Notes: generated by a model not told the origin, from the letters alone. DNA of 57,219 nt from Bacillota bacterium (GCA_012735135.1 JAAYHY010000042.1:1-57219), one strand, 5' to 3'; counted from the first letter of the stretch, positions 16,927 to 26,069 are shown. Translations and numbers: made by a program.

Positions 16927-16966
16927 CCATCTCTAAAGCTTTTTGCGTTGTAACCATAAAATTAGG

Positions 16967-17039
16967 ATTTCAATACAATATATATTTTTGTTTTAGATTA
17001 GGCTATCAATATATCGTTATCACTAGATCGTATTGAAAT
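16967..17039 (+). promoter_or_regulatory. AT-rich upstream region with inverted repeat
   Basis: A 10-nt perfect inverted repeat, ATTTCAATAC (16967-16976) and GTATTGAAAT (17030-17039), flanks a strongly AT-rich stretch before the radical SAM gene. Base composition differs sharply from the surroundings. It may hold the promoter and a regulator site; no clear -35/-10 pair is assigned. Confidence 0.4.
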
Positions 17040-17088
17040 AATAAAATCAAAGGAGAACGCAATAAGCCCGATAAGGGAGATTTAGTCC

Positions 17089-18384
17089 ATGGAAGATTTT
17101 AAAGTAGTTTACGCCACCGCCCAGGGAGAAATGGCCTTTGATCCCGAGTTGACGGCGGTGGGGGCCGACGGGGAAGAGTACTGGGAGCTGACAGCGGCCG
17201 ATTTAATTCCCCTTCCTGCCGGGGCGACCCTTTTTTCCCTTCCGGGCCGGCTGCCCTTGGGTTTATCGGCCCAAGGGGAGATGGAGACCATTGCGGAGAA
17301 GGGGTTCACCGCGGTGGCGGCCATTCTGCCCCAGGGTTATACCCGTCTCTTTTTACCCGCGTATGAACGGACACCGGCCGCCCCCCGTCTGCCTTTGTTC
17401 GGTTATACGGCGGTGGCTTTTAAGGATGAAAAGCTTTGGGTGGCCGCCTGCCGCACCGATGACCCGGAAAAATGGGACCCCCGGTTTTACAACACGCCGG
17501 AACTTTCCGAGCTCGTCCGGGAAAAACTGGCGCGTTATCCTTCAAACCGGATCCTTCGCCAGTTGGCCCGCTGCGCCGAAGAGTATCATTGTTTTACGGC
17601 GCAGAATATCTTTTACGGCCGCTGGGAAGGGGGGATTCCGGTGTCACCCGTTTGTAACGCCCGGTGCCTGGGGTGTATCTCGAAACAGGTCTCCGAATGC
17701 TGTCCCGCGCCCCAAAGCCGGATTAGCTTCAGGCCCACCGCCGGCGAAGTGGTCGAGATCGCCCTTCCCCATTTGACCACAGAAGAAGCGATCATCAGTT
17801 TCGGTCAGGGGTGTGAAGGTGAACCGTTACTGGCTGGAGCAGTGATCAAGGAAGCCATTACTTCGCTCCGGCAAAAAACGGAGGCGGGGACGGTTAATAT
17901 CAACACCAACGCCGGTCTCCCCGAGGTGCTGGAAGATCTGGCCGTGGCCGGCTTAAATACCGCCCGGATCAGCCTCTTCTCGGCCGACCCGGAGTATTAC
18001 CGGTTTTACCACCAACCCCGGGGATATGGTCTGGACCAAGTAGGGGAGGCGATCAACCGCCTCCGGCGGCACGCCGTTTTTGTTTCGTTGAATTTATTGA
18101 CGATGCCCGGCTTCACGGACCGGGAGTCCCAAGTGGAGCAGCTTTTTGCCTTTCTCCGGAAGTATCCCGTTGGGATGATCCAGATCCGGAACCTGAATTT
18201 CGATCCGGATTATCTCTGGGCGCAAATGCGCCGGGCGCAATTGGCGCCGGCCGGGGAGTTGCTCGGGATCGCCGGTTTTCTTTCGGAATTAAGAAAAGAG
18301 TTTCCCGGCTTGCTCGTGGGGAACTACAGCCGGTCCCGCGGGGATGTTAGGACGCCGGCGCCGTCGGATCTTGACCGGAAATAA
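17089..18384 (+). CDS. Radical SAM protein of unassigned function
   Basis: A 431-residue protein. The radical SAM cluster motif CNARCLGC (CxxxCxxC) lies near residue 190, unusually far from the N-terminus, and is followed by SFGQGCEGEP near residue 240 and INTNAG near residue 269, in keeping with a partial TIM barrel. The first about 185 residues form a separate domain without known motif; a cluster of extra cysteines (CISKQVSECC) follows the cluster motif. The ATG at 17089 was chosen by position, with only a weak ribosome site (AAGGGAG). Its 3' end overlaps cwlD on the other strand by 38 bp. The substrate is unknown. Confidence 0.82.
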   Translation: MEDFKVVYATAQGEMAFDPELTAVGADGEEYWELTAADLIPLPAGATLFSLPGRLPLGLSAQGEMETIAEKGFTAVAAILPQGYTRLFLPAYERTPAAPRLPLFGYTAVAFKDEKLWVAACRTDDPEKWDPRFYNTPELSELVREKLARYPSNRILRQLARCAEEYHCFTAQNIFYGRWEGGIPVSPVCNARCLGCISKQVSECCPAPQSRISFRPTAGEVVEIALPHLTTEEAIISFGQGCEGEPLLAGAVIKEAITSLRQKTEAGTVNINTNAGLPEVLEDLAVAGLNTARISLFSADPEYYRFYHQPRGYGLDQVGEAINRLRRHAVFVSLNLLTMPGFTDRESQVEQLFAFLRKYPVGMIQIRNLNFDPDYLWAQMRRAQLAPAGELLGIAGFLSELRKEFPGLLVGNYSRSRGDVRTPAPSDLDRK

Positions 18385-19081
18385 GGGCCGGCAACACCTG
18401 GAGGATGCCCCGGGCGATCCCAAAAGCGATCTTGTTTTGGTAATCCGGCCGCTGGAGGAGAGCGGCTTCCTCCGGATGGGAGAGAAAACCGACTTCGATG
18501 ATGACGCCGGTGACCCCCGGTTGTTCCAAGATAAAATACCGGCCCGGAGCGGCTTTTTTGGGTGTGGGTTGGATTTTATTCAACTCTTCCTGGATGGCGA
18601 AGGCCAGATTTTTACCGGCCGGGTTCCGGTAATAATAAAAAGCAACCATTCCGCGGCGTTTGGGGTCGGCTGACCAGTCACAATGAATACTCACCAAGAA
18701 GAGGGCCTTTACTTTTTTGGCCCGCTCAATCCGGGAGCTTAGGTCCCGGCGGTGCCTTCCGCTCCGGCCCGGCTCGTAAGCGGCCAGTTCCCGATCGTCT
18801 TCTCTGGTCATTGCCACATTGACCCCGCTTTGCCGGAGATAATCCCGGATTTTTAGAGCAATAGCCAGATTAATATCCTTCTCCAAATGGCCGTGGGCAT
18901 CCTGGGTTCCGCCATCGATCCCCCCGTGGCCCGGATCAATCAGGATGGTGGTCTGCTTTAGTTTACTTTCGGCCGGGGTGATCCGGAGGAGAGAGAAGGC
19001 GAGGAAGGCTAGGGTGAGCCCGAGCCCCAGGAGAGAAAGGATGAAGAGGATTTTATCTTTGCTCAGGATAAGGATGCGCAC
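18347..19081 (-). CDS. cwlD: N-acetylmuramoyl-L-alanine amidase CwlD
   Basis: A germination-related amidase that, in spore formers, helps create muramic-delta-lactam in the spore cortex. It has 244 residues from GTG 19081 (GCGGTGAGC upstream); TTG 19084 is an alternative. An N-terminal membrane anchor (about residues 11-33) is followed by the Amidase_3 fold: IDPGHGGIDGG near residue 47 with a zinc His, a zinc Glu near residue 68, SIHCDW near residue 131, and the catalytic-region IIEVGFLSHPEE near residue 194. It is evidence for sporulation. The gene is divergent from cca. Confidence 0.92.
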   Translation of the reverse strand: MRILILSKDKILFILSLLGLGLTLAFLAFSLLRITPAESKLKQTTILIDPGHGGIDGGTQDAHGHLEKDINLAIALKIRDYLRQSGVNVAMTREDDRELAAYEPGRSGRHRRDLSSRIERAKKVKALFLVSIHCDWSADPKRRGMVAFYYYRNPAGKNLAFAIQEELNKIQPTPKKAAPGRYFILEQPGVTGVIIEVGFLSHPEEAALLQRPDYQNKIAFGIARGILQVLPALISGQDPTAPAS

Positions 19082-19185
19082 CAAAGCTCACCGCCGAAGC
19101 ATAAAGATAATTACTTATTTCTATGCCGGTCCGGTTTTTTTATGCCTCCGTGGTGGCTTTGGGCATGGGTGGGGAGGAGATCGCT

Positions 19186-20556
19186 TTGCGCTTGAAGGGG
19201 GGAAGATGGGGATGGTGGGGAAAGTGGCGCCGGATCCGGCGGCGGATCCCGGCGGCTGTCCTGACCGTCCTTCACCACTTGCAAAGTAGTGGTTACCAGG
19301 CTTATCTGGTGGGGGGCGCTCCACGGGATCTCTTGTTGGGGCGGGTGCCGCAGGATTGGGATATCACGACCGACGCCCGGCCGGAACAGGTGAAGGCGGT
19401 TTTCCCCCGGACCTTTCCTTTGGGGGAGAAGTTCGGAACGGTGGGGGTGTTGCTGGACGATACCCAGGTGGAAGTGACCACTTTCCGGCAGGAAGGCGGC
19501 TACAGCGACGGACGCCGTCCCGATTGGGTCGCCTTCACCCCGGCGGTCGGGGATGATCTGGCCCGGCGGGATTTTACCATCAATGCCATTGCCCTTGACC
19601 CTCTCGGGGAAAAACTGGTCGATCCCTATGGCGGGGTAAAAGACCTGAAGCAGCGTTTGGTGAGAGCGGTGGGGGACCCCCGGGTACGCTTTGGGGAAGA
19701 CCCCTTAAGGATGCTCCGCTTTTACCGTTTCCAGGCGACGCTGGGCTTCCGTGGGGAAACCGGTACGGAACAGGGGATTACCGCCGGGCTGATCGGGAAA
19801 GTCAGCGGGGAACGCCTCCGGGACGAATTGACCAAAATTTTGACGGCGGCGGCGCCGGCCCTTGGCTTGGAGGGACTGGCCCGATCCGGATTGCTGACCG
19901 TAATTTTACCCGAGTTTGGCCCGGTCTGGCCGGCGGATCCGGCTTTGTTCCGGCACTTGGTTGCCACGGTGGAAGCAATTAAACCCTGTCCGGAACTGCG
20001 TTGGGCCGCGTTCCTGCATGACCTGGGGAAAGTGACCACCCGCCGGGTGGCGGCAGACGGCCGGATCCACTATTATGGTCATGACCGGGTTAGCCAAGAG
20101 TTGGCCGCGGCCATTCTGGAACGTCTCCACTTTCCCAACACTTCCCGGCAGAAGATTTTGACGTTAATCCGCTGGCATATGTTTGCCGCCGACCCCGCGC
20201 TGACCGATGCGGCCCTCCGGCGGTTGGTGGGCAAGGTGGGGCCGGAGCACATCTTTGACCTTTTGGAATTAAGGCGGGCCGATATTGTGGCCACCGGGAG
20301 CCCATCCTACCGGGCCCGGGAAAGTCTGGCCTTCCTGGCCCGGCGCATCGAAGCGCTGCTGGCGGGGGAGACTGTTTTGACCCGGAAGGATTTGGCGGTG
20401 GACGGCCATGAGGTCATGGCCTTTCTCGCTTTACCCCCCGGCCCGGAGGTGGGGGCGGTCTTGAACGAGATCTTCCGGTGGGTGACGGAAGACCCTGCCC
20501 GGAACCGGAAAGACCGGATCCTTGCCTTTCTTGCCGAACGGTACCGGGGGCATTGA
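19186..20556 (+). CDS. cca: CCA tRNA nucleotidyltransferase
   Basis: Adds or repairs the 3' CCA end of tRNAs. TTG 19186 is preferred because GGGGAGGAGA lies 5 nt upstream, giving 456 residues; ATG 19165 and ATG 19123 in frame are alternatives. The class II nucleotidyltransferase motif LVGGAPRDLLLGR and the catalytic DWDITT are near the N-terminus, followed by RRDFTINA and EDPLRMLRF. A C-terminal HD domain (FLHDLGKVTT) is present. tRNA-Pro here lacks an encoded CCA, so the enzyme is needed for addition, not only repair. Confidence 0.93.
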   Translation: MRLKGGRWGWWGKWRRIRRRIPAAVLTVLHHLQSSGYQAYLVGGAPRDLLLGRVPQDWDITTDARPEQVKAVFPRTFPLGEKFGTVGVLLDDTQVEVTTFRQEGGYSDGRRPDWVAFTPAVGDDLARRDFTINAIALDPLGEKLVDPYGGVKDLKQRLVRAVGDPRVRFGEDPLRMLRFYRFQATLGFRGETGTEQGITAGLIGKVSGERLRDELTKILTAAAPALGLEGLARSGLLTVILPEFGPVWPADPALFRHLVATVEAIKPCPELRWAAFLHDLGKVTTRRVAADGRIHYYGHDRVSQELAAAILERLHFPNTSRQKILTLIRWHMFAADPALTDAALRRLVGKVGPEHIFDLLELRRADIVATGSPSYRARESLAFLARRIEALLAGETVLTRKDLAVDGHEVMAFLALPPGPEVGAVLNEIFRWVTEDPARNRKDRILAFLAERYRGH

Positions 20557-20654
20557 CCGTTTTCTCCGGAAACTCTTCCTCCCTTCTACTCATTTTCCCG
20601 CCGCGGAAAGCATATTTTGGTAAAAGCAGAAGAGAAAATGGGGTAGTCGCGCAC

Positions 20655-20733
20655 GCCGGCTACCGGGTCACCCACGCCGCCTACATCAAATTTCACGAAG
20701 GGAATTAACTCGAAACCGGGTGAGGTGGCCGGC
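20655..20733. repeat. Imperfect inverted repeat between cca and yqfC
   Basis: Arm 20655-20673 and arm 20718-20733 are complementary over GCCGGC, ACC and TCACCC with one mismatch and a 3-nt bulge. No T-run follows. The 236-bp gap between cca and yqfC otherwise shows nothing recognisable. Confidence 0.45.
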
Positions 20734-20792
20734 GATCCGGCAAGATCAAAAGCGGAAGCCGGGTGGGTCGGCAAGTAGCGTAGGCAGGAAGG

Positions 20793-21098
20793 ATGGAAGA
20801 AGTGGGAAAGGGAAAACGGAACCAAAAAGCGGGATTTGGGGCGAAAGTCGCGGCCTTCTTCGAATTGCCGTCCGAGGTTGTCCATAACCTTCCCCGCTTG
20901 GTCCTCATTGGGGACCAGCAGCTGATCGTGGAAAACCACCAGGGACTGCAGGTGTATACCGGTACGGAGATCCGGCTCAAAACGGCGGTGGGCGCCCTTA
21001 AGGTGACGGGGGAAGGGTTGGAGATCAAATTAATCACCCAAGATCAAGTAAATATTGACGGCCGGATCCAGACGGTAGCCTGGGGGGAAGGCCAATGA
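20793..21098 (+). CDS. yqfC: Sporulation protein YqfC
   Basis: A 101-residue member of the YqfC/YabP family, produced in the mother cell during sporulation. The family pattern is visible: LPRLVLIGDQQLIVENHQGL followed by a short beta-rich segment ending in NIDGRI. The gene overlaps yqfD by 4 nt (ATGA), as expected for this conserved pair. The ATG at 20793 follows AGGAAGG. Function at the molecular level is poorly defined. Confidence 0.9.
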   Translation: MEEVGKGKRNQKAGFGAKVAAFFELPSEVVHNLPRLVLIGDQQLIVENHQGLQVYTGTEIRLKTAVGALKVTGEGLEIKLITQDQVNIDGRIQTVAWGEGQ

Positions 21099-22276
21099 TC
21101 GCCCGGCGTCTCAGTGCCTTTAGCCAAGGTTATTTGGTGGCGATGGTGAAAGGCCCCCGGAGTGAAGAGCTGATCAACCGGGGTCTGGCCGCCGGCGTCG
21201 TTTTTTGGGATATTAAGCGGAAAGCCCCCGGAATCATCCTTTTTAAAGTTTACGCCCGCCAATATCCCTTGCTTCGCCCCTTTTTCTTCCGGACCCGGAC
21301 CAAAGGGAAGATCTTAAGGAGAAAGGGGTGGCCTTTTTTCCGGCAAAGGGTGTGGCGGAAAAAAGGCTGGCTCCTGGGGATGGCCCTGTTCCTGCTTTTA
21401 CTAAAGAGCCTGTCTTCTTTCATCTGGTTTATCCAGGTTGAAGGGGTTGAGCAGATCGAACCGTCGCGGGTCTTAAGGGAGTTGTCGGCTTTAGGGCTCT
21501 CCCCCGGGGTTTCCCGCAGGGAGATCCAAGGTAAACGGGACTGGCTCATCCGGGAGCTCCGGATCCGTCTGCCGGAAGTCGTCTGGATTACCATCGGGCT
21601 GAAAGGGGTGGTTGCCGAGGTGACCATCGCCGAAAAAACTCTGCCGCCACCGGTGAAGGAAAGCAGTTACTTGTTGGCGGGAAAGGACGGACTAATCACC
21701 CGCCTCTTGGTGCTTGGCGGCACGCCCCTGGTCCGGGAGGGTGATACGGTCGCCCGGGGGGATCTGCTGATCTTGGGGGAAACCAGACTGGTCCATTTGG
21801 ATGGTTCCGTTGAGACCAAGATGGTGAAGGCCGCGGGGGAAGTATGGGCCCGGGTCTGGTATGAGCTGGAGATCGAGGAGCCTTTGACGGTTCTGGAGCC
21901 GAAGGTGACCGGCGGGCAAAGGGTGGTTTACAGTTTACGTCTGGGCCGCCGCCTGCTTTCTTTTTTCGCCCGCGGGCAGGCCGGTGACCTTGTTCGCCAG
22001 GAGCGGGCGGTAAAGACAATTTTGCCCGGGAGGAATGGGCCGGGTTTGGTCGAACTTATTAAAGATACCTACCAAACGGTGGAGTGGACGGCGGTAAAGA
22101 TTCCGCCCGATGTTGCGCTTGCCAAGGCGGAAAAGAAAGGACAGGAAAGAATCGGACTTACGCTTCCCCCTGGTGTGCAACCGAAGACGCTCCGCAAGAG
22201 CTGGATCGTCGAAGGAGAAGTGCTGACTTACCGTTTGTTGATCGAGACGGAAGAAAATATTGCCGTTTCCGAATAA
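21095..22276 (+). CDS. yqfD: Sporulation protein YqfD
   Basis: A 393-residue membrane protein of the YqfD family, required for normal sporulation. It has a basic N-terminal cytosolic part, one membrane helix near residues 92-112, and a long extracytoplasmic part that includes VEGVEQIEPSRVLREL and the sequence PPPVKESSYLLAGKDGLITRL, typical of the family. The start overlaps yqfC by 4 nt. It is followed 20 nt later by phoH, as in most sporulating Firmicutes. Confidence 0.92.
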   Translation: MIARRLSAFSQGYLVAMVKGPRSEELINRGLAAGVVFWDIKRKAPGIILFKVYARQYPLLRPFFFRTRTKGKILRRKGWPFFRQRVWRKKGWLLGMALFLLLLKSLSSFIWFIQVEGVEQIEPSRVLRELSALGLSPGVSRREIQGKRDWLIRELRIRLPEVVWITIGLKGVVAEVTIAEKTLPPPVKESSYLLAGKDGLITRLLVLGGTPLVREGDTVARGDLLILGETRLVHLDGSVETKMVKAAGEVWARVWYELEIEEPLTVLEPKVTGGQRVVYSLRLGRRLLSFFARGQAGDLVRQERAVKTILPGRNGPGLVELIKDTYQTVEWTAVKIPPDVALAKAEKKGQERIGLTLPPGVQPKTLRKSWIVEGEVLTYRLLIETEENIAVSE

Positions 22277-22296
22277 AAGGAGGAGTAGAAGAAAGG

Positions 22297-23286
22297 TTGC
22301 GTCATTCCGAAATCACACTGGAGATTAACCCCAAGATTGCTCCGGTTCTCTTTGGGGAGTACGATCAGAACTTAAAGGATTTAGCCACCGCCCTTGAGGT
22401 GACGCTGACGGCCCGGGGCAACCAACTGTATCTGGCCGGTGACGAGCAAAAGGTGGATAAAGCGTTGGCGGTCTTAGAGGAATTACGGAATCAGGTGGAA
22501 AAGGGGGTGGCCCTTGGCCCCCATGAAATCCGCTATGCGGTTGATGTATTTATGCGCGAAGACCAGGGACCGGAGGCGGAGACGGAGTTGAGCGCGACGC
22601 CGATCCAGGTGACCAGCCGGGGAAAACGGATTACCCCCCGTACCTACGGACAGAAGAAGTATGTGGAAGCCATCCGCGATCATGTGCTGACCTTTGGGAT
22701 TGGGCCGGCCGGGACCGGCAAAACCTATTTGGCGGTCACGATGGCGGTAGCCGCCCTCCAGAGTAAACAGGTGAACCGGCTGGTGCTCACACGGCCGGCG
22801 GTGGAAGCCGGGGAGAAACTTGGCTTCCTCCCGGGCGATCTCCAGGAAAAAGTCGATCCCTATCTGCGGCCTTTGACCGATGCCCTCTTTGATATCTTAG
22901 GGGCCGAGTTATACCAAAGATATATAGAACGCCGGGTGATTGAGATTGCCCCCCTTGCTTACATGCGGGGACGCACCCTTGATGATTCCTTTATCATCCT
23001 GGATGAAGCGCAAAACACCACGACCGAGCAGATGAAGATGTTCCTGACCCGGATGGGTTGGGGGTCCCGGGTCGTGGTTACCGGTGATGTTACCCAGATT
23101 GATCTGCCCAAAGGACAAGCTTCCGGCTTGGTGGAAGCTGCGGAGATCCTCAAAGACGTGCCGGGGATCGCTTTCGTCTATTTGGGCGACCGGGATGTGG
23201 TCCGCCATGAAATGGTGCAAAAGATTATTAAAGCTTATGAGTCCAGAGCGAAAATAGAGGAAAAGGGAGGCACTTCCGGTTCGTAA
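22297..23286 (+). CDS. phoH: PhoH-family ATPase
   Basis: A 329-residue P-loop ATPase (PhoH/YlaK type), thought to act in RNA metabolism with the neighbouring YbeY. TTG 22297 is chosen because AAAGGAGGAG lies about 11 nt upstream and homology begins soon after (LRHSEITLEINP). Walker A GPAGTGKTY is near residue 139, Walker B FIILDEAQNTT near residue 235. An N-terminal KH-like segment precedes the ATPase. It is part of the yqfD-phoH-pgpH-ybeY run. Confidence 0.95.
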   Translation: MRHSEITLEINPKIAPVLFGEYDQNLKDLATALEVTLTARGNQLYLAGDEQKVDKALAVLEELRNQVEKGVALGPHEIRYAVDVFMREDQGPEAETELSATPIQVTSRGKRITPRTYGQKKYVEAIRDHVLTFGIGPAGTGKTYLAVTMAVAALQSKQVNRLVLTRPAVEAGEKLGFLPGDLQEKVDPYLRPLTDALFDILGAELYQRYIERRVIEIAPLAYMRGRTLDDSFIILDEAQNTTTEQMKMFLTRMGWGSRVVVTGDVTQIDLPKGQASGLVEAAEILKDVPGIAFVYLGDRDVVRHEMVQKIIKAYESRAKIEEKGGTSGS

Positions 23287-23299
23287 AGGAGGCCTGAAC

Positions 23300-25609
23300 A
23301 TGGAGAATAAGGAACCCCGCCCAGGGGAGAAAAACAGGGTTAACCGGCGGCAGTTGCGCAGCCTGCTCGCCAAATGGTTATGGGTGCGGCGTTTTTTTGG
23401 CCAAAAGATGGTTCGCCAGCGCATCCTGGTGATCACCAGTTTTCTGGCGATTGTTTCCATTTTACAGATTGAACTGGTGCCCAAGGCGATCCAGGTCCAA
23501 TTGGGTGAACCCTATGTTGGAGAGGATATCAAGGCCCCGCGGACCGTGGTGAATACGATTAAAACGGAAGAGTTGATGGACCAGGCGGCCGAGCGGGCCT
23601 TTGAGGAGAACAAGGATAAACTGGAATACCAAACCATCAGTATTGAAGCGGGGATCCAAGCCGGGAACCGCTATAACCACGTGGTGGAGATCTTTGGGGA
23701 TTACCGGAAGATCCTCCGTGAACAAGCGGGGGATGAAACGTCAGCGGAGGACGGAACATCAGCGGAGGATGAGACATCAGCGGAGAACGGGACGAAAGCG
23801 GAAGACAGAAAAACACCGGACCTTGATGCGCTCCGGCCGACCCTCCGTAAGGAACTGGAGTTGGTGGATGGAAAGTTTGCCGAGGTTTCCGACGGGGTCC
23901 TGAATACGGTGCTGACAATGGAAGCCGCCGATTATGACCGGATGATCAAAAATTTGCGCCAAGTCTATGTTGCTTTTGAAACCGAGCGGAAAATCGGTCC
24001 CCAGACGATGGATACTGTTGATGAGGAACTCCGCCGGTATGTGGCTTTGGAACGGTTTTTGGTGTTGCCCCAGGATCAAATGGTGATTCAACCGCTCCTG
24101 ACGGCGATGGTCTTTCCTAACCTGACCAGGGATGAAACGAAGATCCGGCAGTTACAGGAAGAAGCAAGACGCCGGGTGACGCCGGTCAAAGTCGAAAAGG
24201 GCAATTTGATTTTAAGCGAAGGCGATATCGTCACCAATGAGCATATTCAGCTCCTCCGTGATCTGGCCCTGATTGACAACCGGGGGAACCGGGTGATCAT
24301 CTTTTTTAACTTGGCTGTCTTCTCCCTACTGTTAATCGCCGTTTGTTTACTCTATATTTATTTCTTCAAGAAAGAGATGATCAAAGAGGAACGCCACCTC
24401 TATCTCATGGCTTTGGTCACGGTGGTGGTGTTGGCGGTGGCCAAAGCAATCAGCCTTTTAAATTTGGAATGGTTGGCCTACCTCGTCCCGCTTTCCTTTG
24501 CCGGGATTGTGCTTTCCTTCTTAAGCGAGCCGCAACTGGCTTGGGTCATCACCGCCTTGCTTAGCTTAATGATCGGGCTGATCTTTGATTTTAGCCTGAC
24601 GCTGACGGTCTTTTACTTTATCAACGGGACGGCGGCGATTTATTTGATGTTTAACCTTACCCAACGGAAAGAAATGATCCGGCGGGGTTTGTATCTCACG
24701 GGGATTAACTTTTTTACCGTCTTTTCGTTAGGCTTTCTGTTTGGGATTAAACGTCTGAGCAGTCTTTTTCTCTTTGCCTTGATTGCCGGTTTTAACGGGA
24801 TTCTCACCACGGCGCTGGCCAACGGTTTCCTCCCCTTCTTTGAGCATCTTTTTGGCTTGACTTCACCCATGAGTCTGCTGGAATTGGCCAATCCCAACCT
24901 GCCCTTACTCAAAAGGCTGCTGATCGAAGCCCCCGGTACCTACCACCATAGTATTCTCGTGGGGAACCTGGCGGAAGCGGCGGCCGATGCCATCGGCGCC
25001 GACAGTCTGCTGGTCCGGGTCGGCGCGTATTATCATGATGTAGGTAAACTCCGGCGGCCCTACTTTTTTGTGGAGAACCAAATCACCAACGACAATCCCC
25101 ATGAAAAGCTGGCCCCAAGTTTAAGTACCTTAATCATCACTTCCCATGTGCGGGATGGGGTTGAACTGGCCCGCTCCTACGGGGTACCCAATTGTGTGAT
25201 TGATATTATCGAACAACACCACGGGACCGATTTAATTCGTTATTTTTACCAACAAGCTTCGGAAAAGGTGCAGGAAGAGAGAGAATCGGTGGAGAAGACG
25301 GATTTCTCCTATCCGGGGCCCAAACCGCAAACCAAGGAAGCCGCCCTTGTGATGCTGGCTGATGCGGTGGAGGCCGCCGCCCGGGCGATGGGACAACCTT
25401 CCTCCGCCCGTCTGGAGGCGTTAGTCGATAAGATCCTGAAGGAACGGCTAGAAACGGGCCAACTGGACGAGACTAACCTTACGTTAAGGGATCTGGATAA
25501 GATTAAAGACGCCTTTTTAAAAGTGCTCGGCGGTATTTTCCACCACCGGATCAAATACCCGGAGACCATTTCAACGGAAAGGATGAAGCTGGATGGGGGT
25601 TCTCGTTAA
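23300..25609 (+). CDS. pgpH: 7TM-HD cyclic-di-AMP phosphodiesterase PgpH (YqfF)
   Basis: A 769-residue membrane enzyme expected to hydrolyse c-di-AMP. It has an N-terminal helix (about residues 42-58), a large extracytoplasmic 7TMR-HDED domain, about seven helices between residues 335 and 520, and a cytosolic HD domain with TYHHSILVGNLAEAAADAIG and YYHDVGKLRRP. The ATG at 23300 follows AAAGGAGGCC. A four-copy, 18-bp tandem repeat (23735-23806) inserts 24 acidic residues in the outer domain near residues 146-169. The place between phoH and ybeY is conserved in Firmicutes. Confidence 0.94.
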   Translation: MENKEPRPGEKNRVNRRQLRSLLAKWLWVRRFFGQKMVRQRILVITSFLAIVSILQIELVPKAIQVQLGEPYVGEDIKAPRTVVNTIKTEELMDQAAERAFEENKDKLEYQTISIEAGIQAGNRYNHVVEIFGDYRKILREQAGDETSAEDGTSAEDETSAENGTKAEDRKTPDLDALRPTLRKELELVDGKFAEVSDGVLNTVLTMEAADYDRMIKNLRQVYVAFETERKIGPQTMDTVDEELRRYVALERFLVLPQDQMVIQPLLTAMVFPNLTRDETKIRQLQEEARRRVTPVKVEKGNLILSEGDIVTNEHIQLLRDLALIDNRGNRVIIFFNLAVFSLLLIAVCLLYIYFFKKEMIKEERHLYLMALVTVVVLAVAKAISLLNLEWLAYLVPLSFAGIVLSFLSEPQLAWVITALLSLMIGLIFDFSLTLTVFYFINGTAAIYLMFNLTQRKEMIRRGLYLTGINFFTVFSLGFLFGIKRLSSLFLFALIAGFNGILTTALANGFLPFFEHLFGLTSPMSLLELANPNLPLLKRLLIEAPGTYHHSILVGNLAEAAADAIGADSLLVRVGAYYHDVGKLRRPYFFVENQITNDNPHEKLAPSLSTLIITSHVRDGVELARSYGVPNCVIDIIEQHHGTDLIRYFYQQASEKVQEERESVEKTDFSYPGPKPQTKEAALVMLADAVEAAARAMGQPSSARLEALVDKILKERLETGQLDETNLTLRDLDKIKDAFLKVLGGIFHHRIKYPETISTERMKLDGGSR
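23735..23806 (+). repeat. Four tandem 18-bp units inside pgpH
   Basis: Four in-frame units encode ETSAED, GTSAED, ETSAEN and GTKAED. The first three share the core ACATCAGCGGAG with small changes. The units keep the reading frame and enlarge an exposed acidic loop of the extracytoplasmic domain. Confidence 0.9.
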
Positions 25610-26069
25610 CCAGGAAATCGAGACGGAGGGGGTGTCGGAGGAGACCCTCCGGGCCATCGTGGCCTTGGCCGAGCGGGTCCTCCGGGCTTACGGCCGGGCC
25701 GGCGCCGAAGTGGGGGTCACCCTTACCGACGAGGAGACCATCCACCAGTTGAACCGGGATTACCGGGGGGTGGATGCCCCCACCGACGTCCTCTCCTTCG
25801 CGCTGGAGGAAGGCGAGGAGGAACTGACGGGCTATGCGGAAGCGCCCCCGGAATTATTGGGGGATATCTTCATCTGTCTCCCTTACGCCCGGCGTCAGGC
25901 CATGGAGTATGGCCATTCTTTCAACCGGGAACTGCTTTACCTGACGGTTCACGGGTTACTCCATTTACTTGGCCATGATCACCAAAATGAAGAAGACCGC
26001 CAACGGATGCGGGCGGAGGAGGAGAAGTTTCTTGCCGAAGAAGGTTGGAGCCGGACCGATGAAAAATAG
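25593..26069 (+). CDS. ybeY: Endoribonuclease YbeY
   Basis: A zinc-dependent RNase in 16S rRNA 3'-end maturation and ribosome quality control. It has 158 residues with the metal motif HGLLHLLGHDH near residue 117 and the preceding TDVLSFALEE segment near residue 63. The ATG at 25593 lies inside the 3' end of pgpH (17-nt overlap), and the next gene starts within its own 3' end, so translation is tightly coupled. Confidence 0.96.
   Translation: MGVLVNQEIETEGVSEETLRAIVALAERVLRAYGRAGAEVGVTLTDEETIHQLNRDYRGVDAPTDVLSFALEEGEEELTGYAEAPPELLGDIFICLPYARRQAMEYGHSFNRELLYLTVHGLLHLLGHDHQNEEDRQRMRAEEEKFLAEEGWSRTDEK

Noticed and set aside
17010-17030. DnaA-box-like TTATCACTA and a replication origin
   Set aside because: A single poor match, with no dnaA, dnaN or box cluster nearby.
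20478-20708. Short + strand open frame after cca
   Set aside because: It overlaps the cca end in another frame, has no ribosome site and no family; the region instead holds an inverted repeat.
22909-23484. 191-codon open frame on the - strand
   Set aside because: It covers the phoH/pgpH junction in antisense; both + strand genes are well supported.
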